Source: Rachycentron canadum
Taxonomy: Eukaryota > Chordata > Actinopteri > Carangiformes > Rachycentridae
Direction: 5' to 3'
Length of the DNA stretch: 64,000 nucleotides
Assembly: GCA_038496675.1 (NCBI GenBank)
Contig: CM076651.1
Coordinates: 25,322,182 to 25,386,181, forward strand
The first letter of the stretch is position 1. The number at the start of each line of letters is the position of its first letter. The notes beneath the pieces were generated by a model, which saw only the letters and a list, made by a program, of their open reading frames with translations, was not told where the DNA came from and did not search any database. Shown piece by piece: positions 13,015 to 26,500 of the stretch. The position numbers and the translations under genes were made by a program.

Positions 13015-13190
13015 AATAATTCTTCTTTTTTTTCCCTTCCCTGTTAAAAGGGTTTTTTGTTTTGAGTTTTTCCTCAGTCGATGTGAGGGTCTAAGGGCAG
13101 AGGATGTTGTTATGATGCTATGTAAAGAACTTTGAGACAAACTGTTTGTAAAAATGGGCTACACAAATAAAATTGCCTTGCCTTGCCTTC
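13015..13190 (-). repeat. Dispersed fish repeat, inverse copy of the 5651 element
   Basis: Reverse complement of the 5651-5870 repeat. It shares the segments around TTGTTATGATGCTATGTAAA and ends AAATAAAATTGCCTTGCCTT. It starts about 35 bases after the family A copy. Confidence 0.8.
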
Positions 13191-14170
13191 TAATAAAAAT
13201 AGTAACTACAATCAATTATTTTATACACGTTTCTCATGTCTCTTTTATGCTTGTCTTGTCTTGTCTTGTTAACATGACCAGTTTCAGACTCTAGGCTGTT
13301 GGCTGGCTGAACTTCTGGTTAGGTGTTGGTTGTTCTTGTTCAGCAGCTTTAAGATGAAAAATTCAATGTGGGTAAATTAAGGAATTCAAATTTGAACAAA
13401 ATAATAAAAAAATAAACAAAAATAATAATTAATTTGGTTATATGTCTAACCTTACATTTTACACTCCTGCACTAGGTGTCGTTCTTAATACTCACACCAA
13501 GGCCTCTACTGCCCTGAGGCTGTACTGGTGTCCCTCACGTTGGATGAAAGTGTCTGACGTGAAATTATCATTGCAGAGATAAAAAGATGTCCATGTTTGA
13601 TTTTCTGGTCTCTGCTTTGTTGTTGCTGTGCTTGTACTGTCTGACGACCAATACAGTAGCCTTTATGTGTTGAAGGTAGCTCAAATAAACCTAGTTAACA
13701 AAAATATGACGATCAGACCTGCAGATTCATACTCTATGGAACATAAATGGCAGGAAGCTATATTGGTTTTCCTGTGACTGACAGTGCAAATATGTTTTTA
13801 AAAAGTGTGATTGTGTTTTAATGAATTTATTGCCAGGACAAGTAAAAACACCGCTGAGAACGTGTGTGCAAACTGTGCCTATGAAGTTGTCACATCAATT
13901 ACAGGGAGTGACACAGTGAAAGCTGGTATTAACACAATAAACTCTCTGGTGCAACTGATTAAATGAGACTACACTGAAATCTCAATTCACTAATACTGAA
14001 ACATTTCAGTCTGAACTGATCTGTGCTGCAGGTTTCAGAGTGCGTGGACCTTCCCAATGAATAAATCCACTCTCATGGGTGAAACAGGGCCCAGGGCCGC
14101 TCTATAGGACACACAGTTTAATGCAGCTGCTACTCAAGAAGAGGTCTTATATAACAGCTGTGGCAAGTCG
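13191..14170. other. Intergenic DNA, no gene seen
   Basis: AT-rich DNA with a short CTTGT tandem at about 13250-13270. No coding signal. Confidence 0.45.
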
Positions 14171-14174
14171 TCTC

Positions 14175-14209
14175 ATGCTGAGAGTGAGCGTGCAGCTCAC
14201 TCTCAGCAT
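14175..14209. repeat. Perfect 15-bp inverted repeat with 5-base loop
   Basis: ATGCTGAGAGTGAGC at 14175-14189 and its exact reverse complement GCTCACTCTCAGCAT at 14195-14209, separated by GTGCA. It lies just upstream of the Tc1 relic, and its origin is unknown. Confidence 0.85.
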
Positions 14210-14214
14210 AAACT

Positions 14215-15010
14215 TCCTGGCTGAACAAGGAGAGCTCTGATCAGAGATGCAGCCAAGAGGCCCATGGTGACTCTGGACCTGCAGAGATCCACAGCTCAGG
14301 TGAATCTGTCCACAGGACAACTATTGGTCGGGCACTGCACAAATCTGGCCTTTATGAAAGAGTGGCAAGAAGAAAGCCAATGTTCAAAGAAAACCATAAG
14401 AAGTCCTGTTTGCAGTTTGCCAGAACCATGTGGGGGACACAGCTAACATGTGGAAGAAGGTGCTCTGGTCAGATGAGACCAAAATTGAACTTTTTGGCTT
14501 GAGACTGGGGCAGAGGTTCACCTTCCAGCAGGACAACGACCCTAAACATATAACAAGAGATACAATGGAACGGTTTAAAACAAAACATATTCATGTGTTA
14601 GAATGGCCCAGTCAAAGTCCAGACCTAAATCCAATCGAGAATCTGAAAACTGCCGTTCACAAACGCTCTCCATCTAATCTGACTGAGCTTGAGCTGTTTT
14701 GCAAAGAAGAATTTCAGTCTCTAGATGTTCAAAGCTGGTAGAGACATCTGCTGTAATTGCAGCATAAGACAGTTCCACAAAGTATTGACTCAGGGGGCTG
14801 AATCCTTTTGCACACTGCACTTTTCAGTTTTTTATTTGCCAAAAAAATTTTAAAATCATCTATAATTTTCTTTGTACTTCACAGTTATGTGCCCCTTTGT
14901 GTTGGTCTTTCATATAAAATTCCAATAAAATATATTTATGTTTGTGGTCATAATGTGACAAAATGTGGAAAAGTTCAAGGGGTATGAATACTTTTGCAAG
15001 CCACTGTATA
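14215..15010 (+). mobile_element. Tc1/mariner-type transposon relic with broken transposase
   Basis: The transposase remnant reads MWKKVLWSDETKIELFG, then QQDNDPKH and LEWPSQSPDLNPIENL, so the three acidic residues of the DDE catalytic triad are all visible. About 90 residues are missing between the first and second. The N-terminal DNA-binding half survives only as frame-broken pieces from 14215. The 3' flank ends in GGGGTATGAATACTTTTGCA and AGCCACTGTA, typical of the terminal inverted repeat of fish Tc1 elements. It cannot be active. The left end was not defined. Confidence 0.85.
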
Positions 15011-15910
15011 TTCCAATTTTGTAATTGTTGCTTATCAGTGTGCGGTGACTTTTACAGATAAACATGCAGAGCTGAGCAGCCAGACCAGACTCATCTTTGA
15101 TACTCTGCACTCTGCACTGTACGTGCACTGATACATCTCAGAGGAGTCTGTGGTCATCTCTTACTATCAAACTGGCTCCATGATTCATATAACACACAAC
15201 AGACAGACACAGGTTTAACTGACTTCCAATAAGCTCTGGCAAGTGGTTTAACTTTTTAACTTGATTTGTTGAGAGGTGAAAATGTGAATCATGTGACTTT
15301 AAATTCGCGAGGTGACCAGAAACTACCTACAAATGAATGCTAACATTGCCCCGTATCTGCTGGATTTCCAAATGAGCTGTTTGTATACACTGAAACACAC
15401 GGCATCCAAATGGTCAAATAAAAACATTGCTGGTTTCAAATGTCTGCATGCTGCAAATGAAGCACTTGAAGGTCAGCTACAAATAATCTCTTTGTTGAGG
15501 TTTTGTGATACTATTTCCAGTTATGTAGGACATATCCATATTTCTGCTTTTCAGAAAACGTTTTTTTATTATTGCTGCTGGTCAGGGAAGAATCTTTGCC
15601 TCTATTTGACTTATTTAGCAAAATTTGGTGCTCGGAGTAGAGTCGCTGCTCCTTAAAATGAAAACAAACCCACTGAGGTTGTCTGATAAGGATCTTCTAA
15701 TGGCACATCCAACTTTGGAGGTGACCCAGAGCCCACTGGAGGAATCACATCTGGCCTGGGAACATCTTGAAATCCCCCAAGAGGAGCTGGAAAGCATTGC
15801 TGAAGAGAGGGATGTTGGCCCTGCTGCTGCCATTGGACCTTGGATAAGTGGCACAAAATGAATGGATGAATGGATAAAATATGGTGGTTGGTGGTGATTC
15901 AAAGGTCTGG
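15011..15910. other. Intergenic DNA, no gene seen
   Basis: Overlapping open frames on both strands at 15312-15902 (78-114 codons) have no recognised domain. Opposite-strand overlap of this kind is usual for chance frames. Confidence 0.45.
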
Positions 15911-16300
15911 ACCATGTGTCAACTCTCCGTGACGTCGCCCACCGGTCTGTGAGCTGCTGTTCTGAAGCCTCCAGTTTGTAATTTGTCCATCGTCATCTTG
16001 TCTTTTTTTTTTTTTTTAAACTAGAATAAACCATATTTGGAGGAGAAGGTGGAGCTGAGGAGGAGTGAGGGTTGGATCTGACCTGCTCTGTGCTCTATCC
16101 TGATTGGGTGGTACAGTCTGTCAATCACACAGTAGCCACGCCCCCTAGTTCATCCCCTGCTTTCTGGTCTATTTTCCTCTAAATGGACCATCATTTAAAA
16201 AATCAACATCATGTTGTACTGAAGACTTGAAATTAGAGACTGAGACCATAAACTCATTAGGAAAACATTTACTGAGCTAATAAATCAAGGGAGAAGTAGG
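15911..16300 (-). repeat. Dispersed repeat family A, long copy
   Basis: Opens with ACCATGTGTCAACTCTCC and GTGACGTCGCCC. It passes through TGAAGCCTCCAGTTTGTAAT, a T-run, GGAGGAGAAGGTGGAGCTGA, CCTGATTGGGTGGTACAG and CCACGCCCCCTAGTTCATCC, and ends at AATCAAGGGAGAAGTAGG. It lacks the last 80 or so bases seen in the 57631 copy. Confidence 0.9.
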
Positions 16301-18589
16301 TGAGTATGTAACCAGTTAACAGCAGCTAATATCTGTGCATGAAACTAAACTACAGAAACACTGGCCTAAAACAAAATGTTTTAAAACGTGAATCATGACA
16401 ACGTTATACCAAACGCAGACAACAGGAATAACAGTCACAAGGTCAGGTAAACCGACAGAAGTATCATGGGAAATAGACAGGATACAGGAGAATGAGTATG
16501 ATGGTGGATGTTGGCATTGTTGCCAGGGTGTGGTCTGTCTTTCCCAGATTTCATAAACAGTAACTGCTTTGATGCTGGTGTCATGTATTACACACACACA
16601 ACACACACAATCTCTGTTTGTCAGTGAAGGCAGCATAGAATTATTTGAGGTGTTTGTTCTCTGCTACCAACTTCAAGTTCAGCTCTGCCTCTGCTGCACC
16701 AGTTTGCCCTCTGGCTGTTGTAGTACTGGGTGTGGTTGCAGAAGACTAGAATTGTAGGAAGGTTTATCCCAGCAAATGGCACAAATTCAGTAAAAGTGAA
16801 AGATGCTACTTGTGCCACATTCAGAGCTTGAAGAGATAAAATCACAATCATAGTTTTGGTTACAGTTGTCTGAGGTACTGTAACCTGCAGTAGATTCAGA
16901 GAAATGCCCACTGAAAAATGCCAGTTGAAGTTATAATAATAATCAAATAATTTCACCACTTTATTTTGCCTTACGCAGCCCTTTACTTTAGAACTACATT
17001 TTCTCAACCGTTACACCACCATATTCCTACACATGAGTTGGTCCATGGATTATCTGCAGTATTACTGTCTACATGCTGGAGCAGGGGCACATTTCTGTTG
17101 GCTCCATACATTAAAATAGTTTTCACATTTATGAGTCCCTCAAGCATAAAAACAGAGTAACAAAGGAAAATCACCATGGGTAACACAACATGGTATATTA
17201 ATGCACAATCAAAATTATTAAGAAAGAGCCACAAAAACCTAAGTCAAATAAAACAGATGAGGTTAAAGCATTAAGTTTTAATTTGATGGTATTTACATGC
17301 AGATATTCATAACTTGTCACCATGTCACACGTCACAGCCCATAAACATAATGAGTAGAGACTTGGTGATGGTGATGCACTGTAACAGAGTTGCACTGGAG
17401 CCATCTCCACTTCCTGCTGGTTCTGGGGATATTTGCCCTGAGTTTGGTCTTCAGCGAGTGAAGTGCAGGTTCAGCCGAGTTGAGTTGAGGCGACAAATCT
17501 AAAACCTTTGCCTATTTGGGGTATGAAAAGGGGTATGATTCCTAGAATGTGGAAACATGGCAATCATGGTAGTTAACCACATGTTGAATCAATCCAAATT
17601 TGTCTGAAGGATTGGCAACCATCATAATCTCCCCTTTATACTGTCCCGTTGAATTCCTCTCTGCTTTGATGGACTCCACTCACACGCCTTTCTATTTGTC
17701 TTTGAAGAATAAAGTAATTTAGCTCACATGCACATGGAAGAAGGAATATGGAGTCATAGGTCTGTGTGCAAATTTACTCAGCACCACACCTAAATCCCAG
17801 AAAGCACTATCAGGAGCTCATGAGGAAAAAGGGCTCATTGAAGAGCATTAATCATTACTGAACCTCTGATTTATTTACTTAAAACACATAAGAATGACTG
17901 TATTGTTGTACAGTGTGGCCAGACAAACACACAGAGAGACAGAGATTGTACAGTAAGTAATCTGGCCACAGACATTTACAGTACTGTGGGTTCAGCCAAC
18001 AGAGTAAAAAAATGTAAATTTCACTTTCAAATGAATCTTGTTCGAGTGTAGCCAATGACACCTTTGTGAGACAAAAATACGTCTGGTGCATCCATGTTCT
18101 TTTTGGTGGGACCCTCTCCGCCCTGTGTGCCTCTTACTTCCTGGCTGTGGCTGTTCTCCTTGCAGGTTTCAGAAGTGGCTGTGACAAACAGGTTGTTGGT
18201 GTCAGTCATCTTAAAACTGTGCTGGAGCTCAGTTCTTCCCTCCTCTCTCCTCAATGAGGCGCCCATTTGGTTTCGGCTTGTGTTGTTTCTGTTGCTGCAT
18301 TATACGTCATTGTATCCATCCATTTCTCACTCATGCACTTACTTACACTATTGATTGTACAGACTTCACATAACACTGTTTAAGTTTAGGTTGCTCTTCT
18401 AGATTTATTAATATGTCCTTTTAAATAAAACATGTTCTTTTGCTTGATTGTTTTTGTTTTGCTTGGTTTATTTGAGTAGATGTCACCCAAACTCAGACAG
18501 CACCAATTTAATACACCAACTCAAGAACAAATAACTTAAAAATTATTTAATTATTATTGCAAATAATTAGTTAGTTATTTTATTTGATT
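16301..18589. other. Intergenic DNA, no gene seen
   Basis: No recognised coding exon or repeat. Open frames of up to 128 codons on both strands show no family motifs. Confidence 0.45.
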
Positions 18590-19385
18590 CCTCTAACTCC
18601 ACGAGCCTCCTTGACCATCTCGTCCCATATGTGAAGCCCCATTTAAAAACCAGGGTGTAATCCTCATGTCATCTTTGCTGTTAAAAGTAGTTACTGTCAA
18701 GAACTATTTCTAAACTCAAACCGATTCTGCCCCTCTATCATATAAAGAAAGTGATCCATGCCTTTATAACAACTACACCGGACTATTGCAGTTCCCTGCA
18801 CTGAGGCCTCCCTCAGTCTTTAGTATCTCACTTGCAGTTGGTCCAGAACACAGCACATCACGCCAGGCTGAACCTCCTTTCACTGGCTTCCTGTTCACCT
18901 CAGAGTTCAATGTGAGACCTTGACCACCCGTAAAGCTCTAAATTTCCAGGCCCCAGCTCACATCACAGATCTTATCCACCGGCACTCGGCCTGAAGGTCT
19001 CTGGGATGTGACAGCTCATCCCTCCTCCATGTCCCATGGTCAGGTTGAAAACTAAAACTAAAGCTTTTGCAGTTGCTGCTGTAAAACCAGCTGTGGAACC
19101 AGCTGCCAGTTCAGATCAGATAGTTCACATCAGATAATCACATTCCTCCATCTGTATTTCTAAATCTAGATACATTTTTATTCACTGGCCTTTTTAGCTC
19201 GCTAACCTTTTAGTGTCTCTGTGTTGTGTTTTTGCTCCTTTTGGTTTCTTGTTCTGTTGTGTGTTTATATGTTTCATTATATAGTACGTTTACTTCTGTG
19301 TTAGTAGCTTTTTTAACTTTTATTATTATTATTTATTTTGTACAGCACTGTGTTTAAATGTGCTCTAGAAATAAACTTGACCTGC
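18590..19385 (+). mobile_element. L2-type LINE, 3' fragment of reverse transcriptase and tail
   Basis: In broken frames the translation reads KVIHAFITTTPDYCS, then LQLVQNTAHHAR and LTSLASCSP-like pieces. This is the C-terminal region of L2-type ORF2 (compare the general pattern HAFI..R.DYCNSL...LQ..QN.AAR). It ends with GTGCTCTAGAAATAAACTTG, a usual L2-like 3' end. Many stops and indels show that it is dead. Confidence 0.75.
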
Positions 19386-19711
19386 CTTGCGACAGACGCA
19401 TGACGGAAAATACATCTGATGGCCAGCAGCTCCTTATGCTTAGGCAGTAAATCTAATGCAGTTTCTCTTTTGTTTTTAATTAGTTTGTAAAATGTTTATC
19501 TGCAGATGACAATCTGCTTCCTGTTCACACTGGCACACACATGCCCAGTTTACTTGAATGGTCATACGATTTTTGGTTCTAGGTGCGTTATGTGGATAGA
19601 GATTATTTCTGATGCGTAACTAAAACAAATAAATTGTTTTTATTTTAAAATGCTGTTTTGAAATGAAAACGTAGTGGTGTGGATGTAGCTTAGACCAGAG
19701 GAATTGTGTAT

Positions 19712-19747
19712 ATATATATATATATATATAGATATATATATATATAT
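19712..19747. repeat. (TA)n microsatellite
   Basis: Uninterrupted TA units apart from one GATA interruption. Confidence 0.85.
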
Positions 19748-19774
19748 AGTTTGAAGTATTTTTTGTGTCCTCCC

Positions 19775-19890
19775 CGTAAATCTACCTCATTTATGTTCTG
19801 CTCTGTTTTGTATGTCAAAGCACTTCGTAAACTCTATTTTTAAAAGCTGCTATACAAATAAAGTTATTGTTATTATTATCATTATTATTA
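19775..19890 (+). repeat. LINE 3'-tail fragment with (ATT)n
   Basis: TCAAAGCACTTCGTAAACTC, then GCTATACAAATAAAGTTATT and an ATT-rich tail. A related tail lies at 31043-31145. It is inferred to be a non-LTR element 3' end without its coding part. Confidence 0.65.
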
Positions 19891-20252
19891 TTAGTGGTAT
19901 GTTTATATTATATTCTGATACTAATTTGTTACTTTGTTTAAAATGAATGATAAATGAGTAAGAAAAACATATGCGGAAATAGAAATGCATTGCATTTGCA
20001 TATATAGATAAAATATTAATTACTAACATATAAAAAATGTGCATATATAAGTACATGTACAATATACAAATTTTAAATCTTCATATATACATTGAATGTT
20101 TATTATAATTATAATATATCCCCTTTGGTGTGATGTATATAACAACATCACTCTTGATATGGGAACTTCCGTGTAGGGCAACAAAACAAGAGTTAGCAAA
20201 ACTTACACATTGCACCTTTAAATTAGGGATTTTTTTGGTGGTATACTGTAAA

Positions 20253-20300
20253 TGTATGTATGTATGTATGTATGTATGTATGTTAGTATGTGTGTTGGTA
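20253..20300. repeat. (GTAT)n microsatellite
   Basis: Tandem ATGT/GTAT units, decaying at the right end. Confidence 0.85.
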
Positions 20301-22726
20301 TGTATGCATATGTTTTTGCATTTAAAATTTTTCTGTTTGAGGCAAATGACCTCACACTCACAGATTCTATGTGGTTCGAAATAGAGACAAGTTGGCTTCT
20401 TCAGGTTTTCTGTTCCCTCAGTTCACAAAGCTTATATAGGTTCTGTTTATTTAGCCATTCACTGTCAGATGATCTGTCAGCTGTGAGTTAAGCCTGGTCA
20501 CACCCATGACATAACATTACATTGCTTTACAGCATCAAATAATGCCTTTAAATTAAGTCTTTACACGCTGCACAGACAACAGACACAAACTATAAAAGCT
20601 AATGCAAATGTGTTTTTAGAAAAAGAACAATCACATTGCAAGGTAAAACAATTTAGGCATAAAAAAATAACAGTATCTCTAAGATCAAGCTCTGCTCCAT
20701 CACTTCAGTCAGGAAGTCTAGTGAATATATCTGATGTGTCTTCCCTCAGTAGTAGAGCAATCATGCTTCTCCTCAGAGTTGGACCCACATTAATGCACCT
20801 GCCATGCTTCTGTTTTGGCAATATGTAGCTGCAATAAACAGCTTCAACTACTGTGAATTGATCTTTGGCTTTCTAAGCAAGTTTTAGTGCAGAGTAACAG
20901 TAAACCTTAACAAACCAATTATAGGAATATGAGAAACTTTCCAATTGATTATTAGTGTCATACATACAAAAAAAAAATGGTGTGATTATGTGTATTTAAG
21001 AGATGACACTGTCTGTCAGTGCTTTTCAATGGGCTTGGCTCACCCCACTACTAAGGTGTGGCACACAGAAAATGAATAAAGAGATGTCCTTGGACTGGCC
21101 AAGACAAACAACTAAATAATTAGAAATCCTTAGCACTACAGCACTACACTGGAGGTTTCAAGCGTAATTTTCATTGAAGCATCAGATTACAACATTAAAC
21201 AATACAAACGCTGTCCCAATTGGCACCAGTAAAAGGCACCTATTGCTCGGCAGAACCAAGTCATCCTGATTTAATGATTCTTTCTTCTCTCCGACTCCAC
21301 TTGCCAAGTTTCAGTAGAGTAAACTCCCATCTCAAGCTTGGTTCTCACAGCTTGTGAACATTCCTCAACATGTGCTGACGAGAACACTTGAAATGTCACC
21401 TGTCTCATCGTGTGAGATCAAATTCAGTCCTGTTCCAGATCTGTGGGTGCCACTGCCTTTACGAAAAGCTGAAAAGCTTTCCTTACATAATCTGCTGGAA
21501 AGTCATTTTTATTATGACCTTTTCTGAAAAGGTTAGAAATGTAACAAAGTGAGGCCTTTATTTTTGACACATTGTTTTTCTTCTCGTGAACTTACTGTAT
21601 GTGCATAAAAGTGTGCATATAAATTCTTTTTAGATTTTACAGTAAATGGGTTTTACTTAAGTCCATTTCTGCCTCCGAGTTGTTCTATACTGCAGGTGTG
21701 TTGTTGAAGAGGTTTCAAGTTTCTCTCACTTTCCCCACTGCTTCTGATCACCTGATCCATGTCTGACTGAGTCCAGTGCAGTGATGACTGTTGTACCTGC
21801 AGCGCTGTGGTCTGGGACTGGGTGGGTGCTCATCCAGTCGGGCTCACTGATCACTGATGCCAACCAAGTCTCAGCAACTATCCTCCCTCAACTACAATCG
21901 ACTGAATTTTGTCCCCCAGCTTTATGCAAACAGAAACTGTGCTGTTAGTTAGTGTGTGTTGTGGGTGAAACAAACACAGATGGATCTGCAAACAGTGTTA
22001 GTAAGTAAACATTTTGCCAACTTCCAAATATAACATTTTCTGACATGGCCTCTCCGGAATATGATACTACAACATGTTGTATATGAGTGTGGTTTGTAGA
22101 CTAGAGATTTCTGGCAGTGAGAGTGGTACTGGTATTTTCTTTTGGGGTGTGAATCAGTTTTGCCCTACAGCTCATTTCAATGCTACTACTGCACAGACTG
22201 GGAAGCCAACACCTATGTCAGGGTTGTTCTCAACAGGTATCAACAGCTCCAGTTCTGTAGACCAACATCTGATCTTCATTTAACTCCTGATGTTCTGCAG
22301 GATGCACCGCAAGCTTACATTTGTGCGACAGAAGACGAAGAGTGCTGAACTACCTCAGTGCAATAAACAGTGCAATAAACACTCATACAGCCAGTGACAC
22401 TGACTGTAACTGAACTTTGGCAATTACAGCAGACTAGAGTAATATAATTATAATTATATGACAGGGTGGTGCAACTAAACAAATAACTCTGGAATTTGAG
22501 GCTCATTTCTTCAAGTAAATCTTAGTTAGCCTCAGATCATTTCAAAATCTACTTCAAACTAATGTCATTTTAACTTAGCAGCTTTTAACAGAGGGTAAAT
22601 AGCTCGCTGCCTGCAGGTTAACCCCTGCACAACCAGTTTCTTCCTGATAGATTTTATTATTCTCTTTGTGTTACTCTCAAATCTAAAACTACACAACTGA
22701 GTAAAATGTGTCTGCTCTCCTTATTC

Positions 22727-22728
<2 letters not shown>
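20301..22728. other. Intergenic DNA, no gene seen
   Basis: Only short open frames (72 codons or fewer). No repeat family recognised and no exon with keratin or other similarity. Confidence 0.45.

Positions 22729-22814
<86 letters not shown>
22729..22814. repeat. (TG)n microsatellite
   Basis: About 43 TG units with one TTTG interruption, lying 0.75 kb upstream of the second keratin gene. Confidence 0.95.
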
Positions 22815-22819
<5 letters not shown>

Positions 22820-23427
22820 CTCATATAATACAATGCTCTGTTCTCTCATACCTGACCTGATCTTTAATGTATATATTTTTGGTTTGATTTTTTTCTCCAG
22901 GTTTGGGTTTTTTACCTCCACCACAATACAACTGAAAACGTGCATATAATCATGATTAGGCTGGTACCTCAGATGATTTCTTTAGTGTCGTTCATTTATT
23001 TTTGTTGAGTTGTGGGACTGCAGAATCACAAAAGGATTGGGGAGTTGCAAGAGTTCAAAAGGAGTGTGAATCTCCCCTAACATATGTTTGCAGAGAGTAT
23101 GTGTGCATACATACCCTCTTACTCCTCCAACCACTAACACCTCTCCAGAAAGCCCACAGCTAATGAAGTAAAGATGTCTTTGCCAACATGTCTTTCCTCC
23201 CCTCTCACCCCGGGCACTGATGCCATTCCTCTGTGAGCAGCTGGGTGTGTCGAGCCCCGATCATTTTACAGGGGTGGCACTGTTACCTGTCTGACAGGAT
23301 GAGCTGCTCCACGCCAGTCTACCTGCCTGCAAATGCACCTTCCAGGATCCTGGTAATTGGAGGAGGGTTTAGGGGGAGGTACAGAAAAGGTGGGGCTCTC
23401 TGGGACCTCCTCCACAGTCGGAGGCAG

Positions 23428-23434
23428 ATAAAAA
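23428..23434 (+). promoter_or_regulatory. Putative TATA box of keratin gene 2
   Basis: ATAAAAA lies about 135 bases before the start codon. A transcription start about 30 bases downstream, near 23458-23462, would give a 5' UTR of about 105 bases. Keratin genes commonly have TATA promoters. The placement is an inference. Confidence 0.5.
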
Positions 23435-23567
23435 TCCATCACTTACAGGGAGAAGGTACTCAGAGGGATTTGACTCTCCTCTTTGTGTGCTCCACTGGTC
23501 TCTCTCTCTCTGTCTGCTTCCTCTTTTCTCTGTGAATCCTTCCTCTTTAGAAGAAACAAAATCAGCC

Positions 23568-26500
23568 ATGACATCTATGACCATGAAAACTGTCCGGACC
23601 AGCTATGGTAGTGGTGGAGGCAGTGGTGGCGGCAGCCGTTCAGGAGGAATGAGAGCATTTTCCTCAAGGTCTGCCTTTTCGTCAAGGCCGCAAATTTCAA
23701 TGGCATCTGGCACAATGCTGAGGTCAAGCATAGGCAGCAGTGGTTATGGTTTTGGAGCTGGTAGTTACAGTGGTGGTGGTGGTGCTGGTAGTGCTGGTGG
23801 TTTCAGCAGTGGTTTCAGTAGTGGTTATGGTGGTGCTTTTGGCGCTGGTGGTGCTTTTGGCGCTGGTGGTGCTTTTGGCGCTGGTGGTGGCGGAATGGCA
23901 ATTGCCCCAATCACAAACGTCCAAGTCAACCAAAGCTTGCTGGCCCCCCTGAACCTTGAGATCGACCCCAACATCCAGACTGTCCGTACCCAAGAGAAAG
24001 AGCAGATCAAGAGTCTAAACAACCGCTTCGCCAGCTTCATTGACAAGGTGAGTACCCCTTTTCTGTTGGTTACTAACACAGCATCTGTCTTAGGTTTACT
24101 TTCCACACTATTTCACAAAAACACTGAAAGTCTTCTGTCATTCTCAGAATGGTTTTAATGCGTTAGCTCAAATTGAGGAATATAAACTATTAGGAGTGGT
24201 AGGTGGATGCACTGCACACAGAGTTAATTGGTTTGTGCAAGTGTGAATAGCGGTAACATACTGTCTCTGAAGGGCCACCTGGGCTCATTAAATATTACAC
24301 AGCAACTGAGTTATGTGCACATGTAGCGCCCAGCTAGAGCTAACTCTGAAGTCAGTCATTTTCATCTTAGTTCGCACAAAGCATGAGTGTGTATCAACGA
24401 CAGCCTTTACACTGAAACTTGAAAACAGATCACTGCTCCTTTAATTTCTTTCAGGCCATAATTGGCCCCTCGCCAGCTGCTCCTGTTTGCAGCGGGAGGC
24501 AGGAAACACTATAGTGGTCATATCCAGTGACTGGTGGCACTGTGTGAGGGGGAGGAAGGGATCAGGTTATCACCTATTCCCATGGCAGCAAGGACTCACA
24601 GACTTTTAATAGTGCCGCACTAAGTGGACTTAACCTGAAGTTGCAACGCATTTTGTAATTACTTAGATTTTCAGTCACAGTTTGAGTTCATGTTGCTGTT
24701 GCCTTTGCAAAAGCATTGTCCTTAATAAATATAAAGAAAGACAATACAAATTTTAAATTCACCCATCTCAGTTGCCATGTATAATTAAAGACCTTGTAAA
24801 GAAGATGACAGACGTTTTCTCACACGTAGACAAATGATAAACAAATTAGCCACACCCTGTGTGAGAAAATGCTCTGTTAGCTTTTTCTGTGGTGTGCACA
24901 TACCACACCTCATCTGTCCCCACACAGGCAATCTAATCCCTTATCTGCAAGAATAATTAAGCATCAAGCTTTTAATGAACATTTAAATTCAGTTTTCATT
25001 TTCATTTTTTATGAAATGCCATCATTGCATCCTTAAAATGGTCTCACTCTCTCAGATGAGACAGCTTCAGACATGTAGTGACTGAGGGCTGAGGCAGACA
25101 AGTTCACTCAGTGGAAGTCCTGGAGGCAAGGGAGGGGCGAGGCTGGGGTGTGGCACTGTACACCCTGCCCTTGGAAGAAAAAAAAAAAAAAAAAAAAAAG
25201 CTGACTGGCACAGACACGCCCAGAGAGGAGGGATGGGCTCCGCCTTCTGTAGACGTGAAAGCACTCCAGCTGGGACTTGCATGTTTTCCAGAAACAGGAT
25301 ACGAAACATGTTCCTCTGAAAACTTTGTCATTGGGGCAAGGACATTGTGGAGAGAGGTTTCACATTCAAATATCACATGCTGTATGAAAATGCATACAGA
25401 AACTGCCAGCAATGGTGCATACGAGAGCATTTATCACACAGAGGCGTGTCTTGATGGCACACCTGAGGAAAGCTAAACAAAGAGACAAACATCTTTGTTT
25501 CCTCAGAGAGAGCTGGCTCAATCATGAAGAGAAGACTGTAAATAAAATCTATTCTCAGGCTGTGCTGTGTCTGCAGAAACTGAAATGCAAAATTAAACTG
25601 AAATGCACTCTTGCCCCCCCACTCATGGGGTCATGCTGTTAATGCTGCCAGCCCCCGCCACCCACAGCATTTGTCTTGCTTATTTGCCTTTTTAATTTTT
25701 AGATTGCTGAGAAGGATAAAATGACAACAGACATCATTACATAGTTTTTTAAATGAATTGTTTGGATGTGATTAATGTGGTTCTGCAGATGTAGTCAAAG
25801 TAAAACCTTTCCCCAACTGACAGTGGATCTAAACTTGGCAAATGATTTCACCCTTTAGGTTCGCTTCCTGGAGCAGCAGAACAAAATGCTGGAGACCAAG
25901 TGGAGCCTGCTGCAGGAACAGACCACCACCCGCTCTAACATCGACGCCATGTTCGAGGCCTACATCGCCAACCTGCGCAGACAGCTGGACGGGCTGGGCA
26001 ATGAGAAGATCAAGCTGGAGGGAGAGCTGAAGAACATGCAGGGCCTGGTGGAGGACTTCAAGAACAAGTGAGCTCATAACAGAGAGGGAAACCAAGCGTG
26101 TCCCATCTTTGAACAGTAGTTGACGACCACTGTCGTTATCCATCAGCTAATTTTTACTTCATTTGTTTGTGTTAGATATGAAGATGAAATCAACAAACGC
26201 GCCACAGTGGAGAATGAGTTTGTGCTCCTCAAGAAGGTGAGAGTAGACCTGCAATGATAAAGCTCTTCACTCCATCATGTCATTAACGACGGCTGAATGG
26301 ACTTTTGTTTTCACTCTAACCCGTCACCAATCTAGAGCACTTCCTTCTTCTCTATTTACAGGATGTAGATGGCGCCTACATGAACAAAGTTGAGCTGGAG
26401 GCCAAGGTTGACGCCCTTCAGGATGAGATTAACTTCCTCAGGAGCATCTATGAGGCGGTAAGAAAGATGGACCACTCCTCAGTCCAATTAGGTCTGCTCT

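Noticed and set aside
23724..24106. Minus-strand and shifted frames opposite keratin 2 exon 1
   Set aside because: Threonine-, proline- and valine-rich products are shadows of the GGT/GGC repeats in the real keratin frame.
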